Shown one piece after another: positions 10,169-20,854 of a stretch of 64,000 nt of DNA (position 1 is its first letter; the number at the start of each line of letters is the position of its first letter). Under the pieces are notes generated by a model, which searched no databases, had not been told where the DNA came from, and saw only the letters and a list, made by a program, of their open reading frames with translations. The stretch comes from an uncultured Alphaproteobacteria bacterium (lineage in GTDB: Bacteria > Pseudomonadota > Alphaproteobacteria > HIMB59 > GCA-002718135), in contig CABYHL010000003.1 of assembly GCA_902518895.1 (NCBI GenBank), positions 26,196 to 90,195 of the forward strand, read 5' to 3'. A program made the translations under genes and the position numbers.

Positions 10169-11052
10169 TGTCAATTTTAGTTAATAAAAATACAAGACTC
10201 ATTTGCCAAGGCTTTACCGGTTCACAAGGAACATATCATTCTGAACAAGCTATAGCATATGGTACAAACCTTGTTGGTGGTGTCACGCCTGGAAAAGGAG
10301 GTCAGACTCATTTAAATTTACCGGTGTTTAATACTGTTGCCGATGCAGTGAAACAAACTGAAGCAAACGCAACAGTTATTTATGTTCCTGCAAAGTTTGC
10401 TGCTAAAGCAATCCATGAGGCTTTAGATGCAAAGATTGAATTAATTGTTTGTATTACAGAAGGTATTCCAGTCTTAGATATGATTGATATAAAAAAAAGA
10501 ATTATTAACAATAAAACATATTTGATTGGACCAAACTGTCCAGGCTTAATCACACCTTCCGAATGTAAGATTGGAATCATGCCTGGTTTCATCCATAAAA
10601 AAGGTAAAATAGGTATAGTAAGCAGATCAGGAACATTAACTTATGAAGCTGTTGCACAGACAACAGAGGTAGGATTAGGTCAATCAACATGTATTGGTAT
10701 TGGTGGAGATCCAATCCATGGAATGGATTTTGTAGATTGTATAAAGTTATTTTTAGAAGACGATGAGACTGAGGGAATTTTAATGATAGGTGAAATTGGT
10801 GGTGAGGAAGAAGAAAATGCAGCAGAATTTATTTTAAATTCAAAAAGAAAAAAACCAGTTTCAGCATTTATAGCTGGTCAATCTGCACCTAAAGGAAAGC
10901 GTATGGGTCATGCAGGTGCTATCGTTTCAGGTTCAAAAGGTACAGCAAATTCCAAAATTAAATCTTTAGAAAAGGCTGGAGTTTTGGTGTCAAAATCCCC
11001 AGCATCATTGGGAAAAACAATGAAATTAGCAATGCAAAATGGGAATAATTAG
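10168..11052 (+). CDS. sucD: Succinyl-CoA synthetase alpha subunit
   Basis: CoA-binding subunit carrying the phosphohistidine. [15 protein letters not shown] at the N-terminus binds CoA, and [15 protein letters not shown] near residue 245 holds the phosphorylated His. It starts with GTG at 10168, fused to the sucC stop (TAGTG), which fixes the start and implies coupling. Its 294 residues match the family. A 51-base gap without a convincing terminator separates it from sucA. Confidence 0.97.
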   Translation: MSILVNKNTRLICQGFTGSQGTYHSEQAIAYGTNLVGGVTPGKGGQTHLNLPVFNTVADAVKQTEANATVIYVPAKFAAKAIHEALDAKIELIVCITEGIPVLDMIDIKKRIINNKTYLIGPNCPGLITPSECKIGIMPGFIHKKGKIGIVSRSGTLTYEAVAQTTEVGLGQSTCIGIGGDPIHGMDFVDCIKLFLEDDETEGILMIGEIGGEEEENAAEFILNSKRKKPVSAFIAGQSAPKGKRMGHAGAIVSGSKGTANSKIKSLEKAGVLVSKSPASLGKTMKLAMQNGNN

Positions 11053-11103
11053 TTTCCATTAGTATGATTGTTATGCGAAATGGTTTTAGTTTAATAGAAA
11101 TCT

Positions 11104-14007
11104 ATGAATGATACTTTCTTAAATAGTGCTAATGCGCCATATGTAGCTGAACTGTATTCTAAATATAGAAATGATCCTGAAAGTGTGGATACAACTTGGA
11201 AAGATTTTTTTAATAATTTAAATGAAGATGACTACTCTGTTCTTAAAGATTTTGGAGGACCAGAATGGAAAGAACGTCCATCAAGTATAATAGATAAAAA
11301 TTACATAACTAAGGTTATAAAATCAAATGCGAATTACAATTCTGAGGAATTTAGAATATCAACCTTAGATTCAATTAGAGCATTAAGATTAATTAGAGCT
11401 TTTAGAATTAACGGACATTTAATTGCAGATCTTGATCCCTTAGGAATATCTGAAAGAGAGTATCCTCAAGAATTAGATTATAAAAGCTATGGTTTCCTTG
11501 AAACAGATTTAGAAAAAGAAATATTCATTGATGGAAGTTTGGGTTTAGAAAAAAGTAAATTAAAAAATATTATTAAAATATTAAAAGAAACTTATTCTGC
11601 TTCAATAGGTGTTGAATTTTTACACATACAACAAGCTGATCAAAAACAATGGGTCCAAGAAAGAATTGAAGAAGTAAGAAATAAAACAAATTTTACAAAT
11701 GAGGGAAAAAAAGCAATCTATAAAAGATTAGTTGAATCAGAACTATTTGAGCAGTTTTTAGATAAAAAATTTTTAGGTACAAAGAGATACGGTATCGAAG
11801 GTGGTGAAGCGATGATACCAGGGATAGAGCAAATTGTTAAACAGGCATGTTTGTCTGGAATTGAAGATATTATTATTGGAACTGCTCATAGAGGCAGACT
11901 AACACTTCTATCAAGTGTTTTGGAAATGCCTTACAAAAAAATATTATCAAAATTCCAAGGATCTTTAAACGATCCAAATGAGGTACTAGGTTCGGGTGAT
12001 GTAAAATATCATTTAGGAGTTTCTGCTGATCGTGAATTTGAAAAAAAGAAAATTCATTTATCGCTCACTTCTAACCCATCACATTTAGAAGCAGTTAATC
12101 CAGTTGTGGCAGGAAAAGTAAGAGCTAAACAAACTTTAGCTAAAGATAAAACGACAGATAAAGTTATAGGTTTATTAATTCATGGAGATGCAGCAATTGC
12201 TGGACAAGGAGTTGTGGCCGAAACATTTGCTATGTCACAATTAAGAGGGTTTAAAACAGGTGGTACCATTCATTTTGTAATTAACAATCAGATAGGTTTT
12301 ACAACTATGCCACAATATGGACGATCAGCACCTTATTGTACTGAAATTGCAAAAATGGTTCAGGCACCAATATTTCATGTTAATGGCGATGACCCAGAAG
12401 CAGTAGTTCATGTCTGTAGACTTGCAACGGAATTCAGAAATAAATTTAAAGTCGATGTTGTTGTAGATATGTTTTGCTACAGAAGATCAGGACATAACGA
12501 AGCTGATGAACCTTCTTTTACTCAGCCACTAATGTATAAGGCTATCAAAAAACAAATTACTACAAGAAAAAAATATGAAAAAAAATTAATTGAGAATAAT
12601 ACTCTTTCAGAAGAAGAATCTAGAGACATTGTAGATTCTTTTAAAAATTTTTTAGATAAAGAATTTGAATCAACTAAAAATTATAAACCAAATAAAGTAG
12701 ATTGGTTAGAGGGAACTTGGACAGGTTTATCTACTGCAACATTTGATGCAAGAAGAGGAAAAACATCTGTAAAAGAAAAAACATTAATTAACGTTGCTAA
12801 AAAAATTCATGAAATACCTGCTGATTTTAATGCTCATAGAAGAATAAAAAAAATTTATGGGGATCGATTAACAAGTGTCATCAACGGAAAAGGTATTGAT
12901 TGGGCAACCTCTGAAAGTTTAGCTTTAGCAACACTTCTTGATGAGGGATACGGTGTTCGAATATCTGGACAAGATGTTGGAAGAGGAACATTTAGTCATA
13001 GACATGGTGTTCTATACGATCAAGAAAACGAAAATCGTTTTGTTCCATTAAGACACTTTCAAAACAAGCAAGGTTACTTTGAAATTATAGATAGTTTTCT
13101 ATCTGAGTTTGGTGTTCTTGGTTTTGAATATGGATATTCACAAGTTGATCCTAAGACACTTGTTATATGGGAAGCGCAGTTTGGTGATTTTGCAAATGGC
13201 GCACAAATAATGATTGATCAATTCATTAGTTCTGGAGAAAGAAAATGGTTGAGAATGTCTGGTTTAACGATGCTTCTTCCCCACGGACATGAGGGCCAAG
13301 GTCCTGAGCATACAAGCGGAAGATTAGAAAGATTTTTACAGATGTGTGCAGAAGATAATATGCAAATTGTTAATTGTACAAGTCCTGCAAATTATTTTCA
13401 TGTTTTAAGAAGGCAACTACATAGAAACTTTAGGAAACCTCTAATTATATTTACACCAAAATCTACACTTAGACACAAATCTAATGTTTCTAATATTGAG
13501 GATTATATTAATGGATCAACTTTCCATAGAATTCTTACTGATAAATTATCTGTTAAAGAAAAAAGGAAAAATAAAAGATTAATCATTTGCTCTGGTAAAT
13601 TATATTTTGAACTTGCAGATCACATAGCAAAAAATAAAATTAAAAATCTCTCCATAATAAGATTGGAGCAGATTTATCCATTTCCTTATGAAAACTTTAG
13701 AGATGAATTAAAACATTATACTGATGCTGAAATTATTTGGGCACAAGAAGAGCCAAAAAATATGGGTGCCTGGGGTTTTGTGAAAGGTAGATTGGAAAGT
13801 GTTATGCAGGAAGCCAAAGTTAAACAAGAAAAAATATTCTATGTTGGTAGAAGTCCAGCTGCGTCTCCTGCCGCTGGTTCTTTAGAAAGACACTTAAGTA
13901 ACCAAGAAACTATTATAAAAATGGCAACTGAAGATTCGATTAGCAAAATTATCAAATCTTGGGCAGGTATTTCAACAAAATTAAAGACTAATCTGCCAAT
14001 TGAATAA
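11104..14007 (+). CDS. sucA: 2-oxoglutarate dehydrogenase E1 component
   Basis: Thiamine-diphosphate decarboxylase of the 2-oxoglutarate dehydrogenase complex. The N-terminal SANAPYVAELYSKYRNDP segment is the E2-binding start typical of OGDH E1. GTAHRGRL, SLTSNPSHLEAVNPVV and HGDAAIAGQGVVAET are core ThDP-enzyme motifs, and VDMFCYRRSGHNEADEPSFTQP is highly conserved. It is full length at 967 residues. It lies between sucCD and sucB, 31 bases ahead of sucB. Confidence 0.98.
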   Translation: MNDTFLNSANAPYVAELYSKYRNDPESVDTTWKDFFNNLNEDDYSVLKDFGGPEWKERPSSIIDKNYITKVIKSNANYNSEEFRISTLDSIRALRLIRAFRINGHLIADLDPLGISEREYPQELDYKSYGFLETDLEKEIFIDGSLGLEKSKLKNIIKILKETYSASIGVEFLHIQQADQKQWVQERIEEVRNKTNFTNEGKKAIYKRLVESELFEQFLDKKFLGTKRYGIEGGEAMIPGIEQIVKQACLSGIEDIIIGTAHRGRLTLLSSVLEMPYKKILSKFQGSLNDPNEVLGSGDVKYHLGVSADREFEKKKIHLSLTSNPSHLEAVNPVVAGKVRAKQTLAKDKTTDKVIGLLIHGDAAIAGQGVVAETFAMSQLRGFKTGGTIHFVINNQIGFTTMPQYGRSAPYCTEIAKMVQAPIFHVNGDDPEAVVHVCRLATEFRNKFKVDVVVDMFCYRRSGHNEADEPSFTQPLMYKAIKKQITTRKKYEKKLIENNTLSEEESRDIVDSFKNFLDKEFESTKNYKPNKVDWLEGTWTGLSTATFDARRGKTSVKEKTLINVAKKIHEIPADFNAHRRIKKIYGDRLTSVINGKGIDWATSESLALATLLDEGYGVRISGQDVGRGTFSHRHGVLYDQENENRFVPLRHFQNKQGYFEIIDSFLSEFGVLGFEYGYSQVDPKTLVIWEAQFGDFANGAQIMIDQFISSGERKWLRMSGLTMLLPHGHEGQGPEHTSGRLERFLQMCAEDNMQIVNCTSPANYFHVLRRQLHRNFRKPLIIFTPKSTLRHKSNVSNIEDYINGSTFHRILTDKLSVKEKRKNKRLIICSGKLYFELADHIAKNKIKNLSIIRLEQIYPFPYENFRDELKHYTDAEIIWAQEEPKNMGAWGFVKGRLESVMQEAKVKQEKIFYVGRSPAASPAAGSLERHLSNQETIIKMATEDSISKIIKSWAGISTKLKTNLPIE

Positions 14008-14038
14008 ATTGACGTAAATGTTATTAAGCATTTAATTA

Positions 14039-15220
14039 ATGAGCACTGAATTAATAGTTCCAACACTTGGAGAGTCAATTACGGAAGCAACTGTTTCAAA
14101 ATGGCTTAAGAATATAGGCGATAATTTTGAAGCAGATGAACCTTTAGTTGAAATTGAGACAGACAAAATTACAGTTGAAGTACCAGCACCTCATGCAGGC
14201 TCTCTAAAAGAAATAAAAGTTTCTGAAGGCACTGATGTTGAAATTGGTGGTATTTTAGGAATCTTAGATGAATCAAAAGGCAAAACACCAAGTCCTAAAA
14301 AAACTGAAACTAAAGAAGATAAAATAAAAGAAGAAGTAAAAGCAGTTAAGGTTGAAACAAAATCTTCGCCTGCCAAATCTTCACCATCTGCAAGAAAAAT
14401 AGCTGAAGAAAATAATATTAAACTTGAAGATGTCACCTCATCCCGTTCTGATGGAAGAATTAATAAAGAAGATGTAGTTTCTCATCTTTCTTCTTCAAAT
14501 AAAACAACCACTAACAAAGGTGAAAGAGAAGAAGTTGTTAAAATGTCTAAGATCAGACAGACAATATCTAAACGTTTAAAGGAGGCTCAAAATACAGCAG
14601 CCATACTTACAACTTTCAATGAAATTGACATGTCCAAAGTCATGGAAATTAGAAAATCAAAAAACCAAGAATTTCAAAGTCGGTATGAGGTCAAATTAGG
14701 TTTCATGTCATTTTTTGTAAAAGCGGTAGTAAAAAGTTTGCAAGAGTATCCAGCTGTGAATGCCGAAATAAAAGATGAAAATATAATTTATAAAAATCAT
14801 TTTGATATAGGTATAGCTGTTGGAACTGAAAAAGGATTAGTTGTACCAATACTTAAAGACGCCGATCAATTGAGTTTTGGAGAAATAGAAACTAAAATTA
14901 TTGATCTTAGTACAAAAGCCAAAGATGGAACGCTGACCATGGACGATTTGACTGGTGGAACTTTTACAATTTCAAATGGTGGCGTTTACGGATCAATGCT
15001 CAGCACCCCAATAATCAATAGACCTCAATCTGGAATTTTAGGGATGCATAATATTCAAAAAAGAGCAGTAGTTGTAAATGATGAAATAGTAATTAGGCCA
15101 ATGATGTATGTTGCATTAAGTTATGATCATAGAATTATTGATGGAAAAGAAAGTGTTGGATTTTTAGTGAAAGTGAAAGAACTTCTAGAAGATCCATCCG
15201 AATTAGTATTAGGAATATAA
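14039..15220 (+). CDS. sucB: Dihydrolipoyl succinyltransferase, 2-oxoglutarate dehydrogenase E2
   Basis: Core acyltransferase of the complex. One lipoyl domain carries Lys43 in [12 protein letters not shown] Lys/Glu-rich linker precedes a peripheral-subunit-binding segment [13 protein letters not shown] at about 115-127. The catalytic domain ends with the active-site block [13 protein letters not shown]. Its 393 residues are usual for the one-lipoyl-domain type. It starts 31 bases after sucA and ends one base before lpd. Confidence 0.97.
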   Translation: MSTELIVPTLGESITEATVSKWLKNIGDNFEADEPLVEIETDKITVEVPAPHAGSLKEIKVSEGTDVEIGGILGILDESKGKTPSPKKTETKEDKIKEEVKAVKVETKSSPAKSSPSARKIAEENNIKLEDVTSSRSDGRINKEDVVSHLSSSNKTTTNKGEREEVVKMSKIRQTISKRLKEAQNTAAILTTFNEIDMSKVMEIRKSKNQEFQSRYEVKLGFMSFFVKAVVKSLQEYPAVNAEIKDENIIYKNHFDIGIAVGTEKGLVVPILKDADQLSFGEIETKIIDLSTKAKDGTLTMDDLTGGTFTISNGGVYGSMLSTPIINRPQSGILGMHNIQKRAVVVNDEIVIRPMMYVALSYDHRIIDGKESVGFLVKVKELLEDPSELVLGI

Positions 15221-15221
15221 A

Positions 15222-16619
15222 ATGGAAGATTTTGATTTAATAGTAATTGGTGCGGGACCTGGCGGATATGTAGCTGCAATCAGAGCAGCTCAACTTGGAA
15301 TGAAGGTTGCTTGTATAGAAAAAGAGCCATCACTCGGTGGAACTTGTTTGAACATTGGATGCATACCTTCTAAAGCATTATTAAATTCATCTGAAAAATT
15401 TTATGAAATTTCAAATCATGCTGCAGAGCATGGCATAAAAACATCAAAGATAGATTTAGACCTAAATGTTTTGATGGATCGCAAAACTAAGATAGTAAAA
15501 AAACTCACAACAGGGATCGGTTTTTTATTTAAGAAAAATAAAATAACACATATCCCTGGCATGGCTTCATTTGTAGATAAAAATACTATTTCTATTACAA
15601 ATGGAAAAAATGAAATTACTGCCAGTGCTAAAAATTTTATTATCGCAACAGGATCATCTTCTATTGAGATACCAAATATTCCTGTTGATGAAAAACAAAT
15701 AGTATCTTCAACAGGTGCTCTTTCTCTACCTAAAATACCAACATCACTCCTAGTTATTGGTGGTGGATATATTGGACTAGAGATGGGATCAGTATGGAGT
15801 AGATTAGGCTCAAAGGTAACAGTTGTTGAAGCTCTTGACAGAATTGTTCCAACTATGGATGCTGAAATTGCAAAAGAGTTTATGAAAATGTTAACTAAAC
15901 AAGGATTAGAATTTAAATTATCTCATAAAGTTAGTTCTGCAAAATCTGGTAAGTCTGGTGTAGATGTTGAGATGGAAACATTAGATAAAAAGAAAATAAA
16001 AGAAAACTACGAAATAGTTTTAATGTCAGTAGGAAGAAAACCAAATACAGAGGGACTGGGTCTCGAAAAAATTGGTATTAAATTAACCGCAAAAAAATCC
16101 ATTGAAATTAAAGATAATTTTCAAACTTCTGTTGAAGGAATCTACGCAATTGGTGATGTAGCTCCAGGACCAATGCTAGCACACAAAGCTGAAGAAGAAG
16201 GAGTTGCTTGTGTTGAATTTATAAACGGTCAAAAACCTCATATAAACTACGACGCTATACCAGCGATTGTTTATACCAATCCAGAGATAGCATCAGTTGG
16301 AAAAACAGAGGAACAACTCAAGCAAGAAAAGAAAGACTTCAAGGTTGGAAAATTTCCTTTTATGGCAAATGGTCGTGCCTTAACTACCTCCGCATCAGAA
16401 GGATTTGTTAAAATTTTGGTTGATAAACAAACAGATGAAATTTTAGGTGCTCATATAATCGGTCATGATGCTGGACAACTGATCGCTGAAATTGTTACGA
16501 CAATAGAATTTGGTGGTAGTGCAGAAGATATTGCTAGAGTATGTCATGCTCATCCGACAACTAGTGAAGCAGTAAAAGAAGCAGCTTTAAGTGTTGATGG
16601 TAGAGCAATTCATATTTAA
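15222..16619 (+). CDS. lpd: Dihydrolipoyl dehydrogenase (E3)
   Basis: FAD enzyme that reoxidises the lipoyl arm with NAD. The FAD-binding GAGPGGY is near residue 11, and the redox disulfide C42/C47 lies in GGTCLNIGCIPSKALL. The NAD-binding GGGYIGLEMGSVW is at about 180-192. The C-terminal HAHPTTSEAVKEA contributes the His/Glu acid-base pair across the dimer. It ends the TCA supercluster, and its last four bases overlap the convergent DUF1737 gene. Confidence 0.98.
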   Translation: MEDFDLIVIGAGPGGYVAAIRAAQLGMKVACIEKEPSLGGTCLNIGCIPSKALLNSSEKFYEISNHAAEHGIKTSKIDLDLNVLMDRKTKIVKKLTTGIGFLFKKNKITHIPGMASFVDKNTISITNGKNEITASAKNFIIATGSSSIEIPNIPVDEKQIVSSTGALSLPKIPTSLLVIGGGYIGLEMGSVWSRLGSKVTVVEALDRIVPTMDAEIAKEFMKMLTKQGLEFKLSHKVSSAKSGKSGVDVEMETLDKKKIKENYEIVLMSVGRKPNTEGLGLEKIGIKLTAKKSIEIKDNFQTSVEGIYAIGDVAPGPMLAHKAEEEGVACVEFINGQKPHINYDAIPAIVYTNPEIASVGKTEEQLKQEKKDFKVGKFPFMANGRALTTSASEGFVKILVDKQTDEILGAHIIGHDAGQLIAEIVTTIEFGGSAEDIARVCHAHPTTSEAVKEAALSVDGRAIHI

Positions 16620-16819
16620 ATTTTAGCTAGATCCATTCCTTTTTTGTATTTTTTTGATGATTGTTTTACAATTGCTTGACCGCATCTCATAACTTTTCTT
16701 TTATGATCAAAAGTCATTTTTGGCTCACCATGTAATTTCCATCCATTAGAGAGTGCCTCTGTTACTCTTTGGCAAAAATCAACAGTGTCATCATCTGTAA
16801 TAAATCTATAACCTTTCAT
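16616..16819 (-). CDS. DUF1737 domain protein
   Basis: A 67-residue protein starting MKGYRFITDD with the GWKLHGEP turn typical of DUF1737, a family of small single-domain proteins of unknown role. The tail is strongly basic (KQSSKKYKKG). It converges on lpd with a four-base overlap of the stop codons. It lies 12 bases from the DUF484 gene on the same strand, so it is likely the last gene of the tal-DUF484-DUF1737 unit. Confidence 0.72.
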   Translation of the reverse strand: MKGYRFITDDDTVDFCQRVTEALSNGWKLHGEPKMTFDHKRKVMRCGQAIVKQSSKKYKKGMDLAKI

Positions 16820-16831
16820 TTTACCTTCCTT

Positions 16832-17494
16832 TCATTTAATACTTAATAAATTTACTTCTATAATTTTAATTAAGTACTCAACAAGATCAGTTTGCATATC
16901 AACTGTAAATTTATTTTTATCTTTTGATCCCATAGCCAATATTAGAGTATCTTCACGAAATTTAACTTTTAATAAAATATATGATTTTATTGTTGCTGAT
17001 TTATTAGGAAAAAATAAAAGTAAACCTTTAGGATTTTGATTTAAATTTGTAACCATTTTGTTTTTAAAATAACTATTTGCAATTTTAATATCCAGTTGTG
17101 ATAAATTTTCTGCTCTAATATTTTCATTTGTAACAAAACAATTCATTTCATCACAACCTAAAATTGTTTTAAGATCATTTTTAATTAAGCTTATTAATTT
17201 TTGTAAACTTTTTACATTTAGAATTCTAATTGTAGATTTTAGAATTCTTTTTTGAGCATTTAAATGACTTTTTCCTGCAAGTAGTACTTTTGTCATTTGA
17301 TTTTGTAGATCTATATTTTGTTGCGATATTTTTTTATATCTATAAGCTTCTAAATCAACAACCTTATCAGAACTATTATCTAAGGTTGGAAAATTTAGTT
17401 CATTAACTAATTCTGAATTTTTAATAAAAAAATTTTTATTTTTTTTTAAAAAATTTATTATTTGTTTTTCACTAATTTCATCTTCATGCGCCAT
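16832..17494 (-). CDS. DUF484 family protein
   Basis: About 220 residues. The N-terminal half has the DUF484 pattern: a short helix IINFLKKNKNFFI, a pocket around LNFPTLDNSSDKVVDLEAYRYK, then a long helix that leads into a GAF-like C-terminal part (CDEMNCFV...). Function is unknown; in many proteobacteria the gene sits with xerC. I take ATG at 17492-17494 (MAHEDEIS) because the longer frame to 17536 would overlap the upstream transaldolase by 37 bases, whereas this start leaves a 5-base gap. Confidence 0.78.
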   Translation of the reverse strand: MAHEDEISEKQIINFLKKNKNFFIKNSELVNELNFPTLDNSSDKVVDLEAYRYKKISQQNIDLQNQMTKVLLAGKSHLNAQKRILKSTIRILNVKSLQKLISLIKNDLKTILGCDEMNCFVTNENIRAENLSQLDIKIANSYFKNKMVTNLNQNPKGLLLFFPNKSATIKSYILLKVKFREDTLILAMGSKDKNKFTVDMQTDLVEYLIKIIEVNLLSIK

Positions 17495-17499
17495 GATGA

Positions 17500-18159
17500 T
17501 TATTTTGGCAAGATTTGCTGTCCTGTTTTTGCCCAATCATCAAGAAATGCTTTCAGCCCTTTATCTGTGAGAGGATGTTTATATAATTCGTGAATAACTT
17601 TAGGTGGTAGAGTTGAAACATGGGCACCAATCACAGCTGCATCAATAAGATGTTGAGTATTTCTTACTGAAGCAACTAATACTTCAGTATCAAATCCATA
17701 ATTTTCATACATTATTACTATATCTGAAATTAGATCCATACCTTTTTCACCAATATCATCGAGTCTTCCCACAAATGGAGAAATAAATGTTGCACCAACC
17801 TTAGCGGCTAGTAATGCTTGAGCAGCACTAAAACACAACGTTACATTTACCATGATATCTTTTTCTCTAAGAGCTTTGCATGTCTGAAGACCAGCGGGTG
17901 TAAGAGGAACTTTTACAGCAACATTCTTAGCTAATGATGCTAAGTATTCACCTTCTTCAAGCATTTTGTCATATTCCGTTGCTGTCACTTCTGCACTTAC
18001 TGGACCAGATACTATGGAACAAATTGTTTTAATTGTTTCCCCCATATCTTTATCACTTTTTGCAATTAGAGATGGGTTTGTCGTAACACCGTCTATTAAT
18101 CCACTAGGCATTAACTCTTCGATCTGAGGTATATTGGCAGTGTCTATAAAAAATTTCAT
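17500..18159 (-). CDS. tal: Transaldolase / fructose-6-phosphate aldolase family protein
   Basis: A 219-residue TalC/FSA-type aldolase of the compact transaldolase class used in the non-oxidative pentose phosphate pathway. The start [27 protein letters not shown] and [10 protein letters not shown] with Schiff-base Lys83 are diagnostic, as is the later [11 protein letters not shown]. From sequence alone I cannot separate true transaldolase from FSA activity. It is divergent from priA, whose chosen start lies about 60 bases away, so the two probably share a promoter region. Confidence 0.93.
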   Translation of the reverse strand: MKFFIDTANIPQIEELMPSGLIDGVTTNPSLIAKSDKDMGETIKTICSIVSGPVSAEVTATEYDKMLEEGEYLASLAKNVAVKVPLTPAGLQTCKALREKDIMVNVTLCFSAAQALLAAKVGATFISPFVGRLDDIGEKGMDLISDIVIMYENYGFDTEVLVASVRNTQHLIDAAVIGAHVSTLPPKVIHELYKHPLTDKGLKAFLDDWAKTGQQILPK

Positions 18160-18222
18160 TGTTTGTTGTATACCATATACAAGTTATTTAGAAAGTTAAC
18201 ATATAAAAAATACGTAAATATA

Positions 18223-20178
18223 ATGTTGTACGATGTAGTAGTAACAAGACCTTTCGACAAAGTTTTCACTTATTATTCAACAAATGAACAACTTGAAATT
18301 GGTCAAGTAGTTTTAGTTCCATTTGGAAAAAAAATAGAAGCTGGAATTATTTGGAAGAAGAATGTTAAAAATCCTGGTTACGAAATTAAAGAGGTTACAA
18401 AAATTTGTAATGATCTTATCCTTCAGAATTCTTCAATCGATTTTATAAATTGGATCGCAAGCTATACTTTAGCTCCACTAGGAGCAGTTTTAAAATTATT
18501 TCTTATTAATAATGATATAGTTGAATTTGATAAAGAAAAATTAGATAGTTTCAATAACACCGAACCTTCTTTAGTGACCTTGAGTGAAGAGCAAGCAAAT
18601 TCATTTAAAGAAATCACCCAATCATTTAATAAATTAAACAAACCTGTTTTATTAGAAGGTGTAACAGGCTCTGGTAAAACTGAAGTATATTTTGAAATAA
18701 TAGATAAATTTTTAAAAGAAAAAAAACAAATATTAATAATGGTTCCAGAAATTAGCTTAACACCGCAATTAGAGACAAGAGTAAAGAAGCGTTTTGGAAT
18801 GGAAGTATGTTTGTGGCATTCTAAAATTACAAAAAAAAATAGGAAAAAAATTTGGCATAAATGTTTTACCGGAGATCCAGTCATTGTTATTGGTGCTCGT
18901 TCAAGTTTGTTTCTTCCTTTTACAAACTTAGGATTAATTGTTGTCGATGAAGAACATGACTCTAGTTATAAACAAGAGGACAATATACGTTACCAAGCAA
19001 GAGATCTTGCAGTTGTAAGAGCTAAAATTGAAAAAAATTTTATATTATTAGCTTCGGCAACACCATCTTTAGAAACAATAAATAATGTTAAAATTAAAAA
19101 ATATAATCAAGTCTATTTATCAAAACAATTTTCTGGAACTCCATTACCTGAAATTACTATAATTGATTTAAATAAAAATAAACTTGGAAAAGATAAATGG
19201 ATATCACAATCAATTATAGATTCTATTTCTCACTGCTTAGAAAATAAAGAACAAACTCTTATTTTTTTAAATCGTAGAGGATACTCACCATTAACTTTGT
19301 GTAATAGTTGTGGATTCAGATATGAATGTGATCAATGTTCATCATGGATGGTTATGCATCAACACAAAAAAGTTTTCTTATGCCATCAATGTGGAACTAT
19401 AAAAAAATTAAATTTAGATTGTCCACAATGTAATGAAAAAGATAGTATAAAATTTGTTGGTCCTGGTGTTGAGAGAGTTGCAGAGGAGCTAAAAGAATTA
19501 TTTCCTGGAAAAAAAATTTCCATCATGTCTAGTGACAACGTTAACACACCAAACAAAATTAAAAAATTTATAACTGATATAAATAACAAAGATATAGATA
19601 TAATTGTAGCCACACAAATTATGGCAAAAGGATATGATTTTCCAAATTTGTCTTTAGTAGGAATCGTTGATGCGGACGCAGGTTTATTTGGTGGTGATCC
19701 TAGGGCTATAGAAAAAACTTTTAATCTACTTCAGCAAGTTGGAGGAAGAGCTGGTAGAGGAAAAAAAATTGGTAAAGTTTTTCTTCAAACATATTTTCCA
19801 GATCAAGAAATAATTAAGTCGATTCAACTTAGAGAAAGAGAGGCTTTTATTGAAAAAGCTTTAGAAGAGAGAAAGAATTTTAATATTCCTCCTTTTGGTT
19901 TTATGACTTCAATAATTCTTTCTAGTCATACAAAGGCATTAGTTCTGAAACACGCTTCAAGACTGGTTCAACAAGATCAAAATAGTGAAAATATTAAAGT
20001 TCTAGGTCCGGTTGAGGCTCCAATTTCTTTGCTTAGAGGACAATATCGGTACAGAATATTATTGAAAAGCAAAAGTAGAAAAAATCTCAATAAATTTACA
20101 AAAAAAATTGTTGAAAAGACTAAACTACCTTCTTCTGTAAAGTTAATTATTGATGTTGATCCCTACTCATTTATGTAA
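18223..20178 (+). CDS. priA: Primosomal protein N' (replication restart helicase PriA)
   Basis: Superfamily 2 helicase that reloads the replisome at stalled forks. From ATG 18223 the protein opens MLYDVVVTRPFDKVFTYY, aligning with the DNA-binding N-terminus of PriA. A TTG start 60 bases upstream would add residues with no family counterpart. Walker A is GVTGSGKT at about 146-153, and the DEEH box lies in VVDEEHDSSYKQED. Eight cysteines in a CNSCGF...CPQC array form the two zinc sites. The helicase C-terminal VGGRAGRG is present. Length 651. Confidence 0.96.
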   Translation: MLYDVVVTRPFDKVFTYYSTNEQLEIGQVVLVPFGKKIEAGIIWKKNVKNPGYEIKEVTKICNDLILQNSSIDFINWIASYTLAPLGAVLKLFLINNDIVEFDKEKLDSFNNTEPSLVTLSEEQANSFKEITQSFNKLNKPVLLEGVTGSGKTEVYFEIIDKFLKEKKQILIMVPEISLTPQLETRVKKRFGMEVCLWHSKITKKNRKKIWHKCFTGDPVIVIGARSSLFLPFTNLGLIVVDEEHDSSYKQEDNIRYQARDLAVVRAKIEKNFILLASATPSLETINNVKIKKYNQVYLSKQFSGTPLPEITIIDLNKNKLGKDKWISQSIIDSISHCLENKEQTLIFLNRRGYSPLTLCNSCGFRYECDQCSSWMVMHQHKKVFLCHQCGTIKKLNLDCPQCNEKDSIKFVGPGVERVAEELKELFPGKKISIMSSDNVNTPNKIKKFITDINNKDIDIIVATQIMAKGYDFPNLSLVGIVDADAGLFGGDPRAIEKTFNLLQQVGGRAGRGKKIGKVFLQTYFPDQEIIKSIQLREREAFIEKALEERKNFNIPPFGFMTSIILSSHTKALVLKHASRLVQQDQNSENIKVLGPVEAPISLLRGQYRYRILLKSKSRKNLNKFTKKIVEKTKLPSSVKLIIDVDPYSFM

Positions 20179-20217
20179 TTTACCCACAATTTTAAAAATA
20201 TCTTCAATTTAACTCAT

Positions 20218-20246
20218 TTGACGCACAAACTGACAGTTTACCTACT
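20218..20246 (+). promoter_or_regulatory. Possible promoter of the atpHAGDC operon
   Basis: The 118 bases between priA and atpH contain TTGACG at 20218-20223, a good -35 match. Seventeen bases on, the -10 position reads CCTACT, which is poor; TACTTT two bases later fits slightly better. It lies about 50 bases before the atpH ATG. The assignment rests on the -35 resemblance and on the operon start. Confidence 0.3.
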
Positions 20247-20296
20247 TTTTCTGATGTGTTAATAGCCTATTTTTAAACTTCTTATGAACATAACTT

Positions 20297-20854
20297 ATGG
20301 CATCTAACACGTTATCTGGAGACCTTATATCTGAAAGATACGGAGCAGCTCTGTATGATCTTGCATCTGAAAAAAAATGCATTGATGATATTCTATATGA
20401 TTTTGAATTAGTGCAAAACGCATTGAAAGAAAGTTCAGAATTGAGACAAGTTATTAAAAGTCCATTAGTAAATTCAGATGAGAAGCTTAATATTTTGCTA
20501 AAATTATTTTCTAAAGCAAATTTACATAATCTTACGACAACTTTTTTAAAAGTTCTTGATAACAATAAGAGAATTTCAAATATCGCTTCTATCATTTTAC
20601 AATTTAAAAAAATAAACTCTGAAAAAAGGGGTGATATTACTGCTGACGTAACATCAGCAAATATATTATCTGATGATGAAAAAAATAATATTACAAATCA
20701 GCTTAAAAAATCTTTAGGTGAAAAATTATCTTTAAATTTTGATGTTGATGGAGACATTATAGGCGGTTTAATTGTTAAGGTTGGTTCCAAAATGATTGAT
20801 ACATCTATAGCTAATAAAATTAATAAACTTAAAATTGCAATGAAGGGGGCATAA
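20297..20854 (+). CDS. atpH: ATP synthase F1 delta subunit
   Basis: Stator subunit joining F1 to the Fo b subunits. The 185-residue protein begins with the family pattern [13 protein letters not shown] and ends with the conserved [21 protein letters not shown] block. It is the first gene of the alphaproteobacterial F1-only operon; Fo genes are elsewhere in such genomes. Its last base is the first of the atpA ATG (TAATG). Confidence 0.96.
   Translation: MASNTLSGDLISERYGAALYDLASEKKCIDDILYDFELVQNALKESSELRQVIKSPLVNSDEKLNILLKLFSKANLHNLTTTFLKVLDNNKRISNIASIILQFKKINSEKRGDITADVTSANILSDDEKNNITNQLKKSLGEKLSLNFDVDGDIIGGLIVKVGSKMIDTSIANKINKLKIAMKGA

Noticed and set aside
11053-11103. Possible terminator between sucD and sucA (CCATT...AATGG followed by TTTT)
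   Set aside because: Only five base pairs around a long loop, inside what is normally a single transcript.
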